Positions 34,243-43,615 are shown, counted from the first letter of the stretch. The stretch is DNA of 64,000 bases from Oceanicella sp. SM1341 (GCF_003448965.1 NZ_QRGC01000009.1:1-64000), one strand, 5' to 3'. Notes: a model not told the origin generated them from the letters alone. A program made the numbers and translations.

Positions 34243-35645
34243 GCGGGCACCCCGGCCGGCGCGGCGAGGGAGGATTTCCGCCCGCCCCGGGCCTCCAGCC
34301 CGTCGAGGATCTTCAGCGCCAGCGCCGTGTAGTCGCCATCGAAATGATGGCCGCCTTCGGTGCGGATCACCTCCGCGCCGCTGCCCGCCAGCCCGGGGCA
34401 GGGGCTGTCCTCCTCCTCCTCGCCGTAGACGCATTGCAGCTTGTCCTGCGGCAGGGCGGCGAGCGGGGCGGCCACCGGCGTGGCGTCCTCGGAGGCCGAG
34501 CCCAGCCAGCCCGAGACGGTGATCTCCCAGTCCGCCTGCGCCGCGAGGCCGAGCAGCGAGACCTGCACCACCCGCTCGCGCAGGCGCCCGGGCAGGGCTG
34601 CATAGACATCCGGCAGCACGCCGGCACCGAAGGAATAGCCGATCAGCGCCACCTTGTGCGTGCCCCAGAGCGCCGAGTAGCGGCCCACGATGCGGGTGAT
34701 GTCCTGCGCGGTCTCCTCCGCCGTGCGGCGGCTCCAGAAGTAGCGCAGCGCGTCGAGCCCGATCACCGGCACGCCGCGCTGCTGCAGGTCGCCCGCGATG
34801 GTCTTGTCGAGGTCGCGCCAGCCGCCGTCGCCCGAGATCACGATGGCCATCGTGTCATGCGTGGGCGTGGCGGCGAGCACGGCGAGGGGGAGCTGCGCCA
34901 TGCTCTCGTCGAGCCGGGCGAGGGCGGCGTCGATCTCGCCGCCGAGCGCCGGCACGGCCGGGCCCGCGGCCTCGACCTTGCGATACTCCGGCCCCTCGGC
35001 ATCGAGCGCGGCCACGCGGGCGCGGGCCTCATCCCCCGCGTCATTGCCCAGCACGACGGTGAGCGGCGCGGGCAGGGCGCCGGCCGGCAGGATGAAATGG
35101 CCCGTGCCGGGGGCCGCGGCCCGCGGCGCCTCGGTGCAGAGCTTCGTGGACAGCGGCCAGTCCGCCGCCGGGTTCGCCGCCAGCACCGCGCCGATGGTGG
35201 CATCGGGGGTCTGGGCCAGCATGTCGAGCACCAGCGCGCCACCGGCGCCGACCCCGGCCAGCACCGGGCCGGCGAAGGTGTCCGCCCCGGTCCGGCGGGC
35301 GATCTGGTGGCTGGAGCGCTCGATGTCGGCCACGAGATAGGCGCAGTCGCCCTCCGCCGCGGCGATGCTCTTCGTGTAGGCGGGCAGGTCCACCTCCACC
35401 ACCGCGGCGCCGCTCGCGGTGAGCCGGGCGGCGAGCCCGGTCTCCTCCGTGCCCCAGCCGGCCGCGCCGGAGAAGAGGTAGACCGTGCCGCGCGCGGCAC
35501 CTTCGGGCAGCGAGAGCGTCGCGCCGGCCAGCATGCCGAGATCGACATCCTCCGCCCGGGCGGTGCCGCCGAGCGCGAGCAGCCCGGCCAGCAGCAGCGC
35601 CCCGGGGCGCAGGCGGCGCGGAAGGAACGGGAACGAATCACTCAT
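34233..35645 (-). CDS. acvB: AcvB/VirJ family periplasmic hydrolase (lysyl-phosphatidylglycerol hydrolase type)
   Basis: 470-residue exported protein with a signal peptide (about 1-32, ending ARA). The C-terminal half is a VirJ-type alpha/beta hydrolase: ISGDGGWRDLD near residue 265, the nucleophile motif GYSFGAG near residue 333, and a late GGHHFDGDY supplying the histidine. In Agrobacterium, AcvB hydrolyses lysyl-phosphatidylglycerol in the periplasm and is encoded after the lipid's synthase, LpiA/MprF. The same order and an 8-base gene overlap are seen here. Expected role: control of lysyl-lipid levels in membrane charge and acid or peptide resistance. Confidence 0.88.
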   Translation of the reverse strand: MSDSFPFLPRRLRPGALLLAGLLALGGTARAEDVDLGMLAGATLSLPEGAARGTVYLFSGAAGWGTEETGLAARLTASGAAVVEVDLPAYTKSIAAAEGDCAYLVADIERSSHQIARRTGADTFAGPVLAGVGAGGALVLDMLAQTPDATIGAVLAANPAADWPLSTKLCTEAPRAAAPGTGHFILPAGALPAPLTVVLGNDAGDEARARVAALDAEGPEYRKVEAAGPAVPALGGEIDAALARLDESMAQLPLAVLAATPTHDTMAIVISGDGGWRDLDKTIAGDLQQRGVPVIGLDALRYFWSRRTAEETAQDITRIVGRYSALWGTHKVALIGYSFGAGVLPDVYAALPGRLRERVVQVSLLGLAAQADWEITVSGWLGSASEDATPVAAPLAALPQDKLQCVYGEEEEDSPCPGLAGSGAEVIRTEGGHHFDGDYTALALKILDGLEARGGRKSSLAAPAGVPAQR

Positions 35646-38358
35646 GGGCAGGGCCCTCCTCGAACTCATGTGCCGGCATGCCCGACGCCTGCGGGCCTGC
35701 AGCAATGAGGCGCGCGGCGTCGAACAGCACCAGTGCCGGATCGAGGCCGCCCGAAACCGCGAGATAGCGGGCGCGCCATTCCGGCTGGAACCTCGCCTTG
35801 AATCCACGCAATCCCTTGAAATTGTAAAAACGGCTGCCGTGTTCGAACACCACGCGGCCGAGGCGTTGCCATGTCGGCGCCACCACGCTGTCCGAAAGGC
35901 CCGAGAGCGGGGCCATGCCCAGCCCGAGCCAGAGCTGGCCCTCGCCGGCGAGGATCTGCGCCAGGCGCAGGAACAGGAACTCCATGCCGATGGAGGGCAT
36001 CGCGGCGCCGTGGCGCATCAGGTCCACCGCCGCCTCCGAGCCCTCGCCGCTCTCGAGCAGGGTGACGAAGGCGAGGATCTCGCCCTCCCGGCGCAGCAGC
36101 GCCACGCGCTGGCCCTCGACATAGGCCGGGCTGAAGGCGCCCAGCGAGAAGCCCTTCTCCCCGCCGCCGCGCGCCGAAAGCCACTCGGCGGAGATGCGGG
36201 CCAGGTCCTCCATCACCGCCCCGGCGCCGCCCACGGGCAGCAGCTCCACGCTGAGCCCCTCGCGGGCGCCGCGGCCGAGGGCGTAGCGGCGGTCCTTGTT
36301 GGCCGGGCCCTCGGTGGTGAAGACGGCGAGGTTCAGCCGCGCCTCCTCGCCGATCTTCAGGCAGGCGAGGCCGACGTCGGCGTAGAGGGCGAGCGTGTCG
36401 CCGGTGACCTGGTAGAAGGCGGCGCGGCCGCCGGCGCGGCGCGCGGTCTCCACGAAGTCCCAGACGAGGCCGGGCCAGGCCTCGCGCGCGCCGAAGGGCC
36501 CGAAGAGTGCGATCCAGGACCGGCCCTGGCGGCCGTACATGATGAAGGCGCGCCCGTCCTCGGAGAGCATCAGCCGCTTGTCGCCCATGCGCAGCAGCGC
36601 GGCCTCGGCGGCGGGCTGCGAGGCGGCGATGGCCAGCGCCCGGGCCCGGTCCCCGGCCGCGAAGCCGGCGTCGGCGGCATGCGCGCCGGGGCGCAGCAGC
36701 ATCCACAGCCCGGCGAAACCGCTCACCAGCGCGGCGCCCACCAGTGCGCGCAGGCCGCGCGGCACCTCGGCGGAGAGCTCGAAGCGCGCCCAGCTCTCCA
36801 CCCCGAACTCGGAATGGTCATGCACGAAGAGCAGGATGGCGAGCGCGCTCACCAGCACGCAGGCGATGGCGGCGAACCAGCGCGGCGAGAGCGTCTGGTT
36901 CAGGATGGCCGCCGGCCGGTCGAAGCTGCGGCGCGCGGCGAGCATGAGGAGCACGAACAGCCCCAGCGCCGCCGCCTCGTAGAGCGCGTAGGCCTTCAGG
37001 AGCGAGAGCACCAGCGCGGCCCCGGCCGCCGCCAGCGCCACCGCCCGCGCCCCGTCGAGCCGGTAGGCGAGCCCGCGCGCCGTGAGCATCAGCACCGCCC
37101 CGAGGACAGAGGCGAGGAAATGCGCCCCCTCCAGCAGCGGCAGCGGCACGTGCCGGGCGAGCCATTCGAGGTCCACCGCCCGGGCGGGCGTGACGGCGGA
37201 GAACACCAGCATCGCCCCCAGCATCAGCGCGAAGGCGGCGAGAAGCTGCGGCGCCAGCCCCGCGAAGGCCCGGGCGGCGAGGCGCAGCGCCGGGCTCGCC
37301 GAGAGCCGGTTCCCCTCCGCCACCACGATGCCGGCGCAGGCGAGGATGATCGGGGCGGCGTAGTAGATGATCCGGTAGAGGGTGAGGGCCGCGAGAAGCT
37401 GGGAGACCGGCGTGCCCGAGCCCGCGAGCCCGGCCAGCAACACCGCCTCGAACACGCCCAGGCCGGCCGGCACGTGGCTGGTCACCCCCGCGGTGAGGGC
37501 CACGGCGAAGAGCGGCACGAAGGCGATGTAGGAGATGGTGCCCGGCGGCAGCAGCACCCAGACCACGCCGGACACCGCGAGGATGTCCGCCGCCGCCACC
37601 AGGAGCTGCAGGGCCAGCAGCCGGCGCGCCGGCAGGCGCAGCGCCCCGGAGAGGCGCAGCCGCCGCCTGATGCCCCCGGGCAGCGTCAGCCCGCGGCCGC
37701 CGAGCGCCACCACCAGCACCGAGCCCGCCAGCGCCGCCGCGCCCACGCCCTGCAGCAGCGGCACGGAGAGGCCGAGCGCCGGGGCCATCTCGGAGGCCGA
37801 CACCAGCGCCGCGAGCCCGGTGGTGGCGAGCAGCCCGAGGCCGAAGGCGAAGGTGACCAGCGCCACCAGCCGCGCCACCTCCGCCGCACCGATGCCCAGC
37901 GGCAGGTAGAAGCGCAGCCGCACCGCGGCCCCGCTGAGCGGCCCGAACCCCACCGACTGCGCGATGGCGAAGGCCGCGAAGGCCCCCGGCGCCACCTCGC
38001 GCCAGCGCCGCGGCGCACCGAGCGAGGCGAGCGCCGTGACATCGTAGAGGGTGAGCGCGACGTAGCTCGCCGCCGTGAGCGCCACCGCGGCGGCGAGGCG
38101 CCAGCCCGGCGTGTCGATCAGGGCGGTGACCACCATGTGGTAATCCGCTTCCGCCGCCAGCCGCCGCAGCGCGAAGCCGCCGGCGCAGAGCAGCAGGATG
38201 ATGATCGGAACCATCACGAGGTTGCGGTGCTCGGAAAACCAGCTCCCCCGCGAGGCGGAGCCCGGACAGTCCGCGCCGGCGGCAGCCGGTGCGGGCCTGC
38301 GGGCGGCGGTCTCGTCCTGCATCGGCGCACTCTTTCCTTCTGCGGCACGGGCCTTCAT
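35638..38358 (-). CDS. mprF: MprF/LpiA: lysyl-phosphatidylglycerol synthase and flippase
   Basis: About 906 residues. The N-terminal two-thirds holds many hydrophobic segments (residues about 40-560), the flippase domain, with the conserved stretch GVTSHVPAGLGVFEAVLLAGL near residue 295. The C-terminal third is the cytosolic synthase domain that transfers an amino acid from aminoacyl-tRNA to phosphatidylglycerol, ending with SRFYNFKGLRGFKARFQPEW, a signature of this family. Start uncertain: ATG 38358 (AGAAGG nine bases before) or ATG 38322. It overlaps acvB by eight bases. Lysine is the usual amino acid but is assumed here. Confidence 0.92.
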   Translation of the reverse strand: MKARAAEGKSAPMQDETAARRPAPAAAGADCPGSASRGSWFSEHRNLVMVPIIILLLCAGGFALRRLAAEADYHMVVTALIDTPGWRLAAAVALTAASYVALTLYDVTALASLGAPRRWREVAPGAFAAFAIAQSVGFGPLSGAAVRLRFYLPLGIGAAEVARLVALVTFAFGLGLLATTGLAALVSASEMAPALGLSVPLLQGVGAAALAGSVLVVALGGRGLTLPGGIRRRLRLSGALRLPARRLLALQLLVAAADILAVSGVVWVLLPPGTISYIAFVPLFAVALTAGVTSHVPAGLGVFEAVLLAGLAGSGTPVSQLLAALTLYRIIYYAAPIILACAGIVVAEGNRLSASPALRLAARAFAGLAPQLLAAFALMLGAMLVFSAVTPARAVDLEWLARHVPLPLLEGAHFLASVLGAVLMLTARGLAYRLDGARAVALAAAGAALVLSLLKAYALYEAAALGLFVLLMLAARRSFDRPAAILNQTLSPRWFAAIACVLVSALAILLFVHDHSEFGVESWARFELSAEVPRGLRALVGAALVSGFAGLWMLLRPGAHAADAGFAAGDRARALAIAASQPAAEAALLRMGDKRLMLSEDGRAFIMYGRQGRSWIALFGPFGAREAWPGLVWDFVETARRAGGRAAFYQVTGDTLALYADVGLACLKIGEEARLNLAVFTTEGPANKDRRYALGRGAREGLSVELLPVGGAGAVMEDLARISAEWLSARGGGEKGFSLGAFSPAYVEGQRVALLRREGEILAFVTLLESGEGSEAAVDLMRHGAAMPSIGMEFLFLRLAQILAGEGQLWLGLGMAPLSGLSDSVVAPTWQRLGRVVFEHGSRFYNFKGLRGFKARFQPEWRARYLAVSGGLDPALVLFDAARLIAAGPQASGMPAHEFEEGPAHE

Positions 38359-38604
38359 CGTCACCGGCCTTCTTCTTCGCGGGCATTCGTGTCCGGGGCC
38401 CGGTCGCCGTCTGCCGACGCGGGAGGCCCGTTCACGCCCCGGGCCGCGCCGGGGCCCCGCCCGGGGCGCCACTGCCTAGCAGAGTTGATACCGGGCGGCG
38501 AGGCCGTCTCCGCGCAATCACCAACTGTTTAACATAAGGTTCGTTATAGGCATTCCCGCGCCCGCGGCACATCTCCCCGGCGGCGGCCCCGGGCGGCGTG
38601 GCCC

Positions 38605-39894
38605 TCAGGCTCCGGCCGTCTCCTGCCCGCGCCGGCCGAACACGCCGAACCAGCGGTTGCGGAAGGCGATGTTCTCGGGCCGGCCCGTGAAGATCCGCTC
38701 GATCTGGGCGGCGTAGAACTGGGCCCAGCGGTCACGGTAGGCGCGGTATTTCTCACCGGGTTGCTTTTGCGGTCCCTCCACCAGCCGGGGCACGAAGACG
38801 CCCGCGTCGTAGACATAGGTGAGGAAGGCGTTGAAGCAACCGGACTCGTAGGACAGGAAGGCCGCGCCCTCGCCGATGTCGAGCGTGCGGCCGAGCACGG
38901 AGATGGAGAGCCGCGAGTCGCCCCAGTGGCCGTCGGGGGCCATCAGCATCGGCGTGCCGTCCTCGAGCATGCGCAGCGCGCTGAACAGCGCCGAGCGCGG
39001 GTTCTCCGCGATGGAGATCATCCCGCGGGCATATTGCGCCGCGTTGGAGCGCTGGATCTGGATGCCGTTCTCGAAGATGCGCTGGAAGTTCATCCGCGTC
39101 ATGGTGAGGTGGCCGGCGTGGAAGGTGGTGAACAGCGCCCCCCGCCCCTGCGGCACGGCGGCCATCACCTCGCGCGCGCGCTCGAGCGGGGTCACGTCGT
39201 AGACGTCGCGGGAGAAGTATTCCGGCACCGGGTTGCGCCCGGAGATGAAGCCGGAGGTGATCGCGTCCTGGAAGATGTGGTCGGCCGCGCAGGCGAAGCT
39301 GATGCGCGACACCCAGGCCTCGCGGTGCACCCGGGCGTTGCGGCGCGCCGGGAAGAGTGCGGTGACCAGCCGGCCGTCGGGGTCGGCCCGGGCCATCACG
39401 GCGCGGGCGCGCTCGAGGAAACTCTCGCGCGGGTCGGCCTCCAGCATGTCGTATTTCAGCCCGCCGAGGGCCAGGATCGAGGTGGGCGGGATGGGGTGGA
39501 AGCGGTTGATGTAGTCGAGCACGCCGAAGCGCGCCTGCACGCCCGCGGCGCGCTGGCCCTGCAGGGCGGCCTCCACGTCGGCCGTGCGGCCGGTCTTCGC
39601 GGCGCTCACCAGCGCCACGCCGGTGGCGTGGATGGAGGCGAAGGTCTCCTCGGGCGTGCGCAGCAGCAGCTCCACCAGCACCTCAAGGCACTCCTCCTGC
39701 TCGAAGCGCCGGCGCAGCAGCGACATGAACTGCGGGTCGGACATGCGCCGCGCCGGCAGGCGGCCGAGGGCGGTGGCGAGTTTCACCGGGTCGGTGCGCC
39801 CCACCCGCCGGGCGGCGCGCAGCACGTCCTCGTAGCGCCTGAGCGCCTCGCCGAGCTGGGGGGTGACGGGAAGCGCGTCGGCGACATCGCTCAT
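38605..39894 (-). CDS. Acyltransferase-like protein of unknown role (LPLAT/LpxL-like C-terminal half)
   Basis: 429 residues, no signal peptide. The first 200 residues are mostly helical and unrecognised. From about residue 245 the pattern ALFTTFHAGHLTMTRMN, then LMAPDGHWGDSRLSISVLGR near 315 and a C-terminal YRDRWAQFYAAQIERIF, recalls LpxL/HtrB-type lysophospholipid acyltransferases. The classical H-x4-D/E motif is not clearly present, so activity is uncertain. It is the last gene of a five-gene overlapped cluster with an acyl carrier protein, so transferring an acyl or modified glyceryl group from that carrier is a reasonable guess. ATG 39894 overlaps the VOC gene stop (ATGA). Confidence 0.7.
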   Translation of the reverse strand: MSDVADALPVTPQLGEALRRYEDVLRAARRVGRTDPVKLATALGRLPARRMSDPQFMSLLRRRFEQEECLEVLVELLLRTPEETFASIHATGVALVSAAKTGRTADVEAALQGQRAAGVQARFGVLDYINRFHPIPPTSILALGGLKYDMLEADPRESFLERARAVMARADPDGRLVTALFPARRNARVHREAWVSRISFACAADHIFQDAITSGFISGRNPVPEYFSRDVYDVTPLERAREVMAAVPQGRGALFTTFHAGHLTMTRMNFQRIFENGIQIQRSNAAQYARGMISIAENPRSALFSALRMLEDGTPMLMAPDGHWGDSRLSISVLGRTLDIGEGAAFLSYESGCFNAFLTYVYDAGVFVPRLVEGPQKQPGEKYRAYRDRWAQFYAAQIERIFTGRPENIAFRNRWFGVFGRRGQETAGA

Positions 39895-40358
39895 TTCGGC
39901 GGCTCCCGGGTTTCGGGCAGCACGGGCAGCAGCTCGATGAACTCCACGATCACGCCCCGGGTGTGCACGGGGTGGAGGAAGTTGCACAGGAAGGGGCCGG
40001 CGCCGCGCATGTGCCGGCTCTCCAGCAGCCCCTTGCCCTGGGCCTGCAGCGTGTCGCGCACGAGATCGAGGCTGGGCACGGTGAAGGCCACGTGGTGCAG
40101 CCCGCCCGCGCCCTTGTTGAAATTCGCCAGCGGCCCGCCGGAGGGAATGATGAACTCCACCGGCGAGCCGCCGGGGGCGGCGCGGGTGAAGATGCACTCC
40201 ACCGACCAGGCCTCGACCCGGCCGCGGGAGGTCTCCTCCAGCCCGAGCAGCTCCATCATCTCCTCCGCGTCGCGGATGTCGGGAAAGACGATGCCGACAT
40301 GGTGCAGCTCGCCCACCTGCACCCCCTCCGGCAGGCCCACGGCGCCGATCGGGCTCAT
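39891..40358 (-). CDS. VOC (glyoxalase/epimerase-like) metalloprotein
   Basis: 155-residue vicinal-oxygen-chelate protein with two beta-alpha-beta-beta-beta modules. The metal residues seem to be the His in ELHHVGIVF (about residue 18), the Glu in VEFIIPSGG, the His in GLHHVAFTV, and the Glu in VIVEFIE near the C-terminus. The layout is close to methylmalonyl-CoA epimerase. In this cluster it may epimerise or rearrange an acyl thioester on the carrier protein or CoA (inference). The ATG at 40358 overlaps the methyltransferase stop (ATGA). Confidence 0.85.
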   Translation of the reverse strand: MSPIGAVGLPEGVQVGELHHVGIVFPDIRDAEEMMELLGLEETSRGRVEAWSVECIFTRAAPGGSPVEFIIPSGGPLANFNKGAGGLHHVAFTVPSLDLVRDTLQAQGKGLLESRHMRGAGPFLCNFLHPVHTRGVIVEFIELLPVLPETREPPK

Positions 40359-41323
40359 TGCGGGCACCGCGCGACGAGGATGTAGGTGACCGGCAGCTCG
40401 AGGCGCAGCGCGCGCTCCAGGCTCTCGCCCGCGGCGGGGAAGGCCTTCGTCTCCACCAGCTCCAGCCCGGCGGCGGCGACGAGCGCCTCCACCTCCTCCT
40501 GCGCGCGCACGAGGTAGAGATGGTCGGGCGCAGGTGCGTTCGCCGGCACGTTGATCCACACGAGGCCACCGGGGGCGAGCAGCCCGCGGATCACCTCGAT
40601 GGCGAGGCCCGGCTCCTCCAGGTGCTCCAGCACCTCGGAGAAGGCGATGGAGGTGAACCGGCCCGCATGGGCCGCGCGCATCTCAGCGTCGTAGAAGTTG
40701 CAGCGGGTGAGGCGCACGCGGTCCTCGTGCCCCAGCAGGCCCAGCACCTCGCGGGTGTGGGCGATGGAGGTCTCCGAGATGTCCCAGGCGTCGATGCTGT
40801 CGAACCGGCCGGCCTCGATGGCGAGGCGCAGCAGCAGCCCGTGCCCCGGCCCGATCTCGAGATGCGCGCCGCCCCGCGGCAGGCCGGCGAGATGCGTGTC
40901 GGCGAAATGGGTCATCGCGTTCACGTGGTTGAGCCAGATGCAGTCCGACACCAGCAGCCCGTCCATGTAGCGGGCCATCATCGCGCGGTTGGCGTAGACG
41001 TCGCGCTCCGCCTCGGCGAAGGAGGAGAGGCGGTAGCGCCCCTCGCGGCGGAAGAACAGCTCCTCGGGGAAGACGATCTCCTCGCAGAAGTAGCGATAAT
41101 CCTGCGCGTAGCTCTCCAGGCTGCGGCCGGTGCCGGCCACCAGCCGCTCGACGAGATCGGCCACGCGCTCGGCGGTGGCGACCATCCCGGGCGTACGGGA
41201 GGCGAAGCTGCGGCGCAGGTATTTCGCATGCGAGGGGAAGGCTGCCTCCACCGCGCCGACGACGCGGCGCGTGGCGGGGCCCATCGTGGCCTCCGCCGTC
41301 GCCAGGGTTTCGATCTCGGTCAT
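40355..41323 (-). CDS. Class I SAM-dependent methyltransferase
   Basis: 322 residues. An N-terminal helical extension of about 150 residues precedes the Rossmann methyltransferase domain: HLEIGPGHGLLL (SAM motif I, near residue 155), DAWDISETSI (motif II), and FSEVLEHLEEPGLAIEVIRGLLAPGGLVWINVP (motifs IV-VI). Substrate unknown; neighbours suggest methylation of a carrier-bound or lipid-linked intermediate, as in methoxymalonyl-ACP pathways where an O-methyltransferase works beside FkbH. It lies 61 bases after the FkbH-like gene, the only sizeable gap in the cluster. Confidence 0.87.
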   Translation of the reverse strand: MTEIETLATAEATMGPATRRVVGAVEAAFPSHAKYLRRSFASRTPGMVATAERVADLVERLVAGTGRSLESYAQDYRYFCEEIVFPEELFFRREGRYRLSSFAEAERDVYANRAMMARYMDGLLVSDCIWLNHVNAMTHFADTHLAGLPRGGAHLEIGPGHGLLLRLAIEAGRFDSIDAWDISETSIAHTREVLGLLGHEDRVRLTRCNFYDAEMRAAHAGRFTSIAFSEVLEHLEEPGLAIEVIRGLLAPGGLVWINVPANAPAPDHLYLVRAQEEVEALVAAAGLELVETKAFPAAGESLERALRLELPVTYILVARCPQ

Positions 41324-41384
41324 GCGTGCCTCCTCTGTGATGTCTCCGGGCCGGCCCTCTTCGGGGCGTACCGTGAATTCGTGA

Positions 41385-43337
41385 TCACGTCTCGTCGATG
41401 ATGTCCATCGGCAGATCGTCGGGCGGCGCCCAGGCGGCGAGGTCGAGCTGCCAGAGCGTCTCCTCGCCCTCCGCGCCCGCCGGGGCGAAGCCGAGCGCCG
41501 CGTAATGCCCGGCCACGAGACCGTTCTTCGCCGTGGGGATGTAGCGCCCCACCAGCCGCTGCGCCCCCGCGGCGCGCGCGGCGCGGGCGAGGCCGGCGAG
41601 CACCGCCTCCTCCACCCGGCGCTTGAGCACGCGGCAGCTCATCAGCCAGGTGTCGATCACCCAGTCGGTCCCCCGCGCCTCGGCGACCACCACGCCGATC
41701 ATGCCGTTGTCGCCGAAGCGGTCGGCGAGGCGCACCTGCATCGTGTGCCAGCCGGGCGCGCCGGTAAGGGCGGCCACCTCCGGCTCGGCCCGCCTGCGGG
41801 TGGTGAGGTTGAACTGGTTGGACTTGTTGATGAGCTGGGCGATACGCGCCCGCCCCTCCGCGTCGAACGGGCGGAGGGTGCAGACCATGTCGAGCGAGCG
41901 CAGGTAGGCGCCCATGTCGGAGGCCGAGGCCTCCAGCCGCAGCCGCTCGGCCCGGCCGGCGTAGAGCGCTGCGCGCCCCGCGTCCTCCGCCCCGAAGGAG
42001 GTGGTGTCGAAATAGCCCGCCGCCATCAGCGTGGCGGGGTAGAGCGCCGGCTCTTCCGGCAGCTCGGGCACCATCACCTGCGGCAGCTCGGCGCGCACCT
42101 GGGCGCGCTCGGCGGGGTTGTCGTCAAGAAACACCAGCGCGTCGAGGCCGATGTCGAGACCCTTCGCGATGGCGCGCAGATTCTCCGCCTTGTCGGTCCA
42201 GTTCGCCTGGAAGACGGTGATGTGCTCCTCGCGCAGCAGCATCTCCGGGTGCTCGCGGAAGGCTCGGCGGGCCACGGCGTCGTCGTTCTTCGAGGCGACG
42301 GCGAGCAGCACGCCGCGGGCGCGCAGCTCAAGTGCCAGCCGCTGGACGGCGAGGAAGGCCTCGCCCCCGGCCGAGCCCTGGCCGAGCACGATCCCCTCCA
42401 GCCCGTCATCGCCGATCACTCCGCCCCAGAGCGTGTTGTCGAGGTCGAGCACCAGGCACTTGGCGGAGAGGCCGCGCGCGGCGGCCAGCGTGCGCGCCAC
42501 CCATTCGGCGTGCAGCGGCAGCGCGTCGGGCGTGAAGGGCAGCTTCGCGCCGTGCCAGTGCTGCGCGTCCTCCCAGGCGGCGAGCCCGTAAGCCGCGGCA
42601 AGGCCGGCGATGTCGGCGAGGATGATCTCGCCGCTCAGGGCCCAGTCCGCCAGGGCCGCGTTGAGGGCGGCCACCATCGCGGCGGGGCTGCCGGGGTGCA
42701 GCCGGTCGAATCCGCCGAGGAAGGGCAGCGCCGGGGGCACCACGGTCTGCACCAGCACCGGGCCGGTGACGCCCTGGCGCAGCCCGCCCGCCAGCGTGCG
42801 CAGGGTGCCGAGGGCGGCCGCCACCTTCTCCGCCGCCGCCTGCCCCGAGGGCTCGAACCCGTCGAGCCCCAGCAGCCGGCGGTCAGGCGCGATGAGCGCC
42901 GCGTCGGGCCGGGCGGCATGCAGGGCACTGCCGGGGTCGAGCGCCTCGCCCATGGCGGCACCGTAGGGGGTTTCGATCACCTCCAGCCGCAGCCCGCGGC
43001 GCAGCGCGGTGCCGGTGAGCGCGGGGCCCAGCAGCGACAGCGTGCCGTCGCCCAGCAGCGCGAGGCGCAGGGCCGCCGGCACACCGGGCGCCTGCGGCAA
43101 ATCGGCCGAGAGCCGCGCCAGCCGGGCAAGCTGCGGCTCGTCGAGCGCATGCATCGCGAGGGCGCGCAGCGCCTGCCATTCCGCGGCGCCGGCGCCTTCG
43201 GCGCGCAGCCGGGTGCGCAGCCCGGTGAGCCGGGCGCGGAAATCCGCCGGCGCCGGCGGCAGCCAGCCGAGGTGGAGCGGGGTGTCCGGCCCGGCCGGGC
43301 CACGCGGCGCCACCACGCTCGGTCCCTGTTCGGTCAT
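41385..43337 (-). CDS. FkbH-like HAD-family protein
   Basis: 650 residues with the FkbH architecture. An N-terminal SGNH-like region (about 1-270) is followed by the HAD domain with LDLDNTLWGG (about 296-306) and KNDDAVARRAF, then a C-terminal GNAT-like domain containing NKSNQFNLTTRR near residue 500. Characterised FkbH proteins dephosphorylate 1,3-bisphosphoglycerate and load the glyceryl unit onto an acyl carrier protein. The carrier gene overlaps this one by four bases (ATGA), which fits that reaction well. No polyketide synthase is nearby, so the glyceryl-ACP probably feeds a small or lipid-type product. Confidence 0.9.
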   Translation of the reverse strand: MTEQGPSVVAPRGPAGPDTPLHLGWLPPAPADFRARLTGLRTRLRAEGAGAAEWQALRALAMHALDEPQLARLARLSADLPQAPGVPAALRLALLGDGTLSLLGPALTGTALRRGLRLEVIETPYGAAMGEALDPGSALHAARPDAALIAPDRRLLGLDGFEPSGQAAAEKVAAALGTLRTLAGGLRQGVTGPVLVQTVVPPALPFLGGFDRLHPGSPAAMVAALNAALADWALSGEIILADIAGLAAAYGLAAWEDAQHWHGAKLPFTPDALPLHAEWVARTLAAARGLSAKCLVLDLDNTLWGGVIGDDGLEGIVLGQGSAGGEAFLAVQRLALELRARGVLLAVASKNDDAVARRAFREHPEMLLREEHITVFQANWTDKAENLRAIAKGLDIGLDALVFLDDNPAERAQVRAELPQVMVPELPEEPALYPATLMAAGYFDTTSFGAEDAGRAALYAGRAERLRLEASASDMGAYLRSLDMVCTLRPFDAEGRARIAQLINKSNQFNLTTRRRAEPEVAALTGAPGWHTMQVRLADRFGDNGMIGVVVAEARGTDWVIDTWLMSCRVLKRRVEEAVLAGLARAARAAGAQRLVGRYIPTAKNGLVAGHYAALGFAPAGAEGEETLWQLDLAAWAPPDDLPMDIIDET

Positions 43338-43585
43338 GCGATCTTGGTCGCGACCCGATCCACCAGCTCGCCGACGTCGCGCAGGTCCGAAATCTCGTTG
43401 CTGGCGAAACGGAAGCCGAAACTGCGCTCGATGCTGGTCAGGATCCGCACGTGCTGAAGACTGTCCCAGCCTTCCACGTCATCTGCCGTTGTCTCGCGCG
43501 TAATACTTTCCGGAGAAAGGTCATCCAGGTCGAGAACATCGACGATTATTTCGGAAATCTTGCCGAGCAAGGTCGTTGTATCCAC
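43334..43585 (-). CDS. Acyl carrier protein
   Basis: 83 residues from a GTG start at 43585, the normal length of a stand-alone carrier. The phosphopantetheine site is GWDSLQHV, with the serine near residue 42, and the helical pattern (LGKISEIIVDVLDLDDL, VRILTSIERSFGF) fits. A TTG 42 bases upstream would extend it by 14 residues with no family support. It is the first gene of the FkbH cluster, likely carrying the glyceryl or acyl intermediate. A strong hairpin lies 31 bases upstream. Confidence 0.87.
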   Translation of the reverse strand: MDTTTLLGKISEIIVDVLDLDDLSPESITRETTADDVEGWDSLQHVRILTSIERSFGFRFASNEISDLRDVGELVDRVATKIA

Positions 43586-43615
43586 TTTGGTACCCGTTTC
43601 CAGAGGCCTGTCAGT

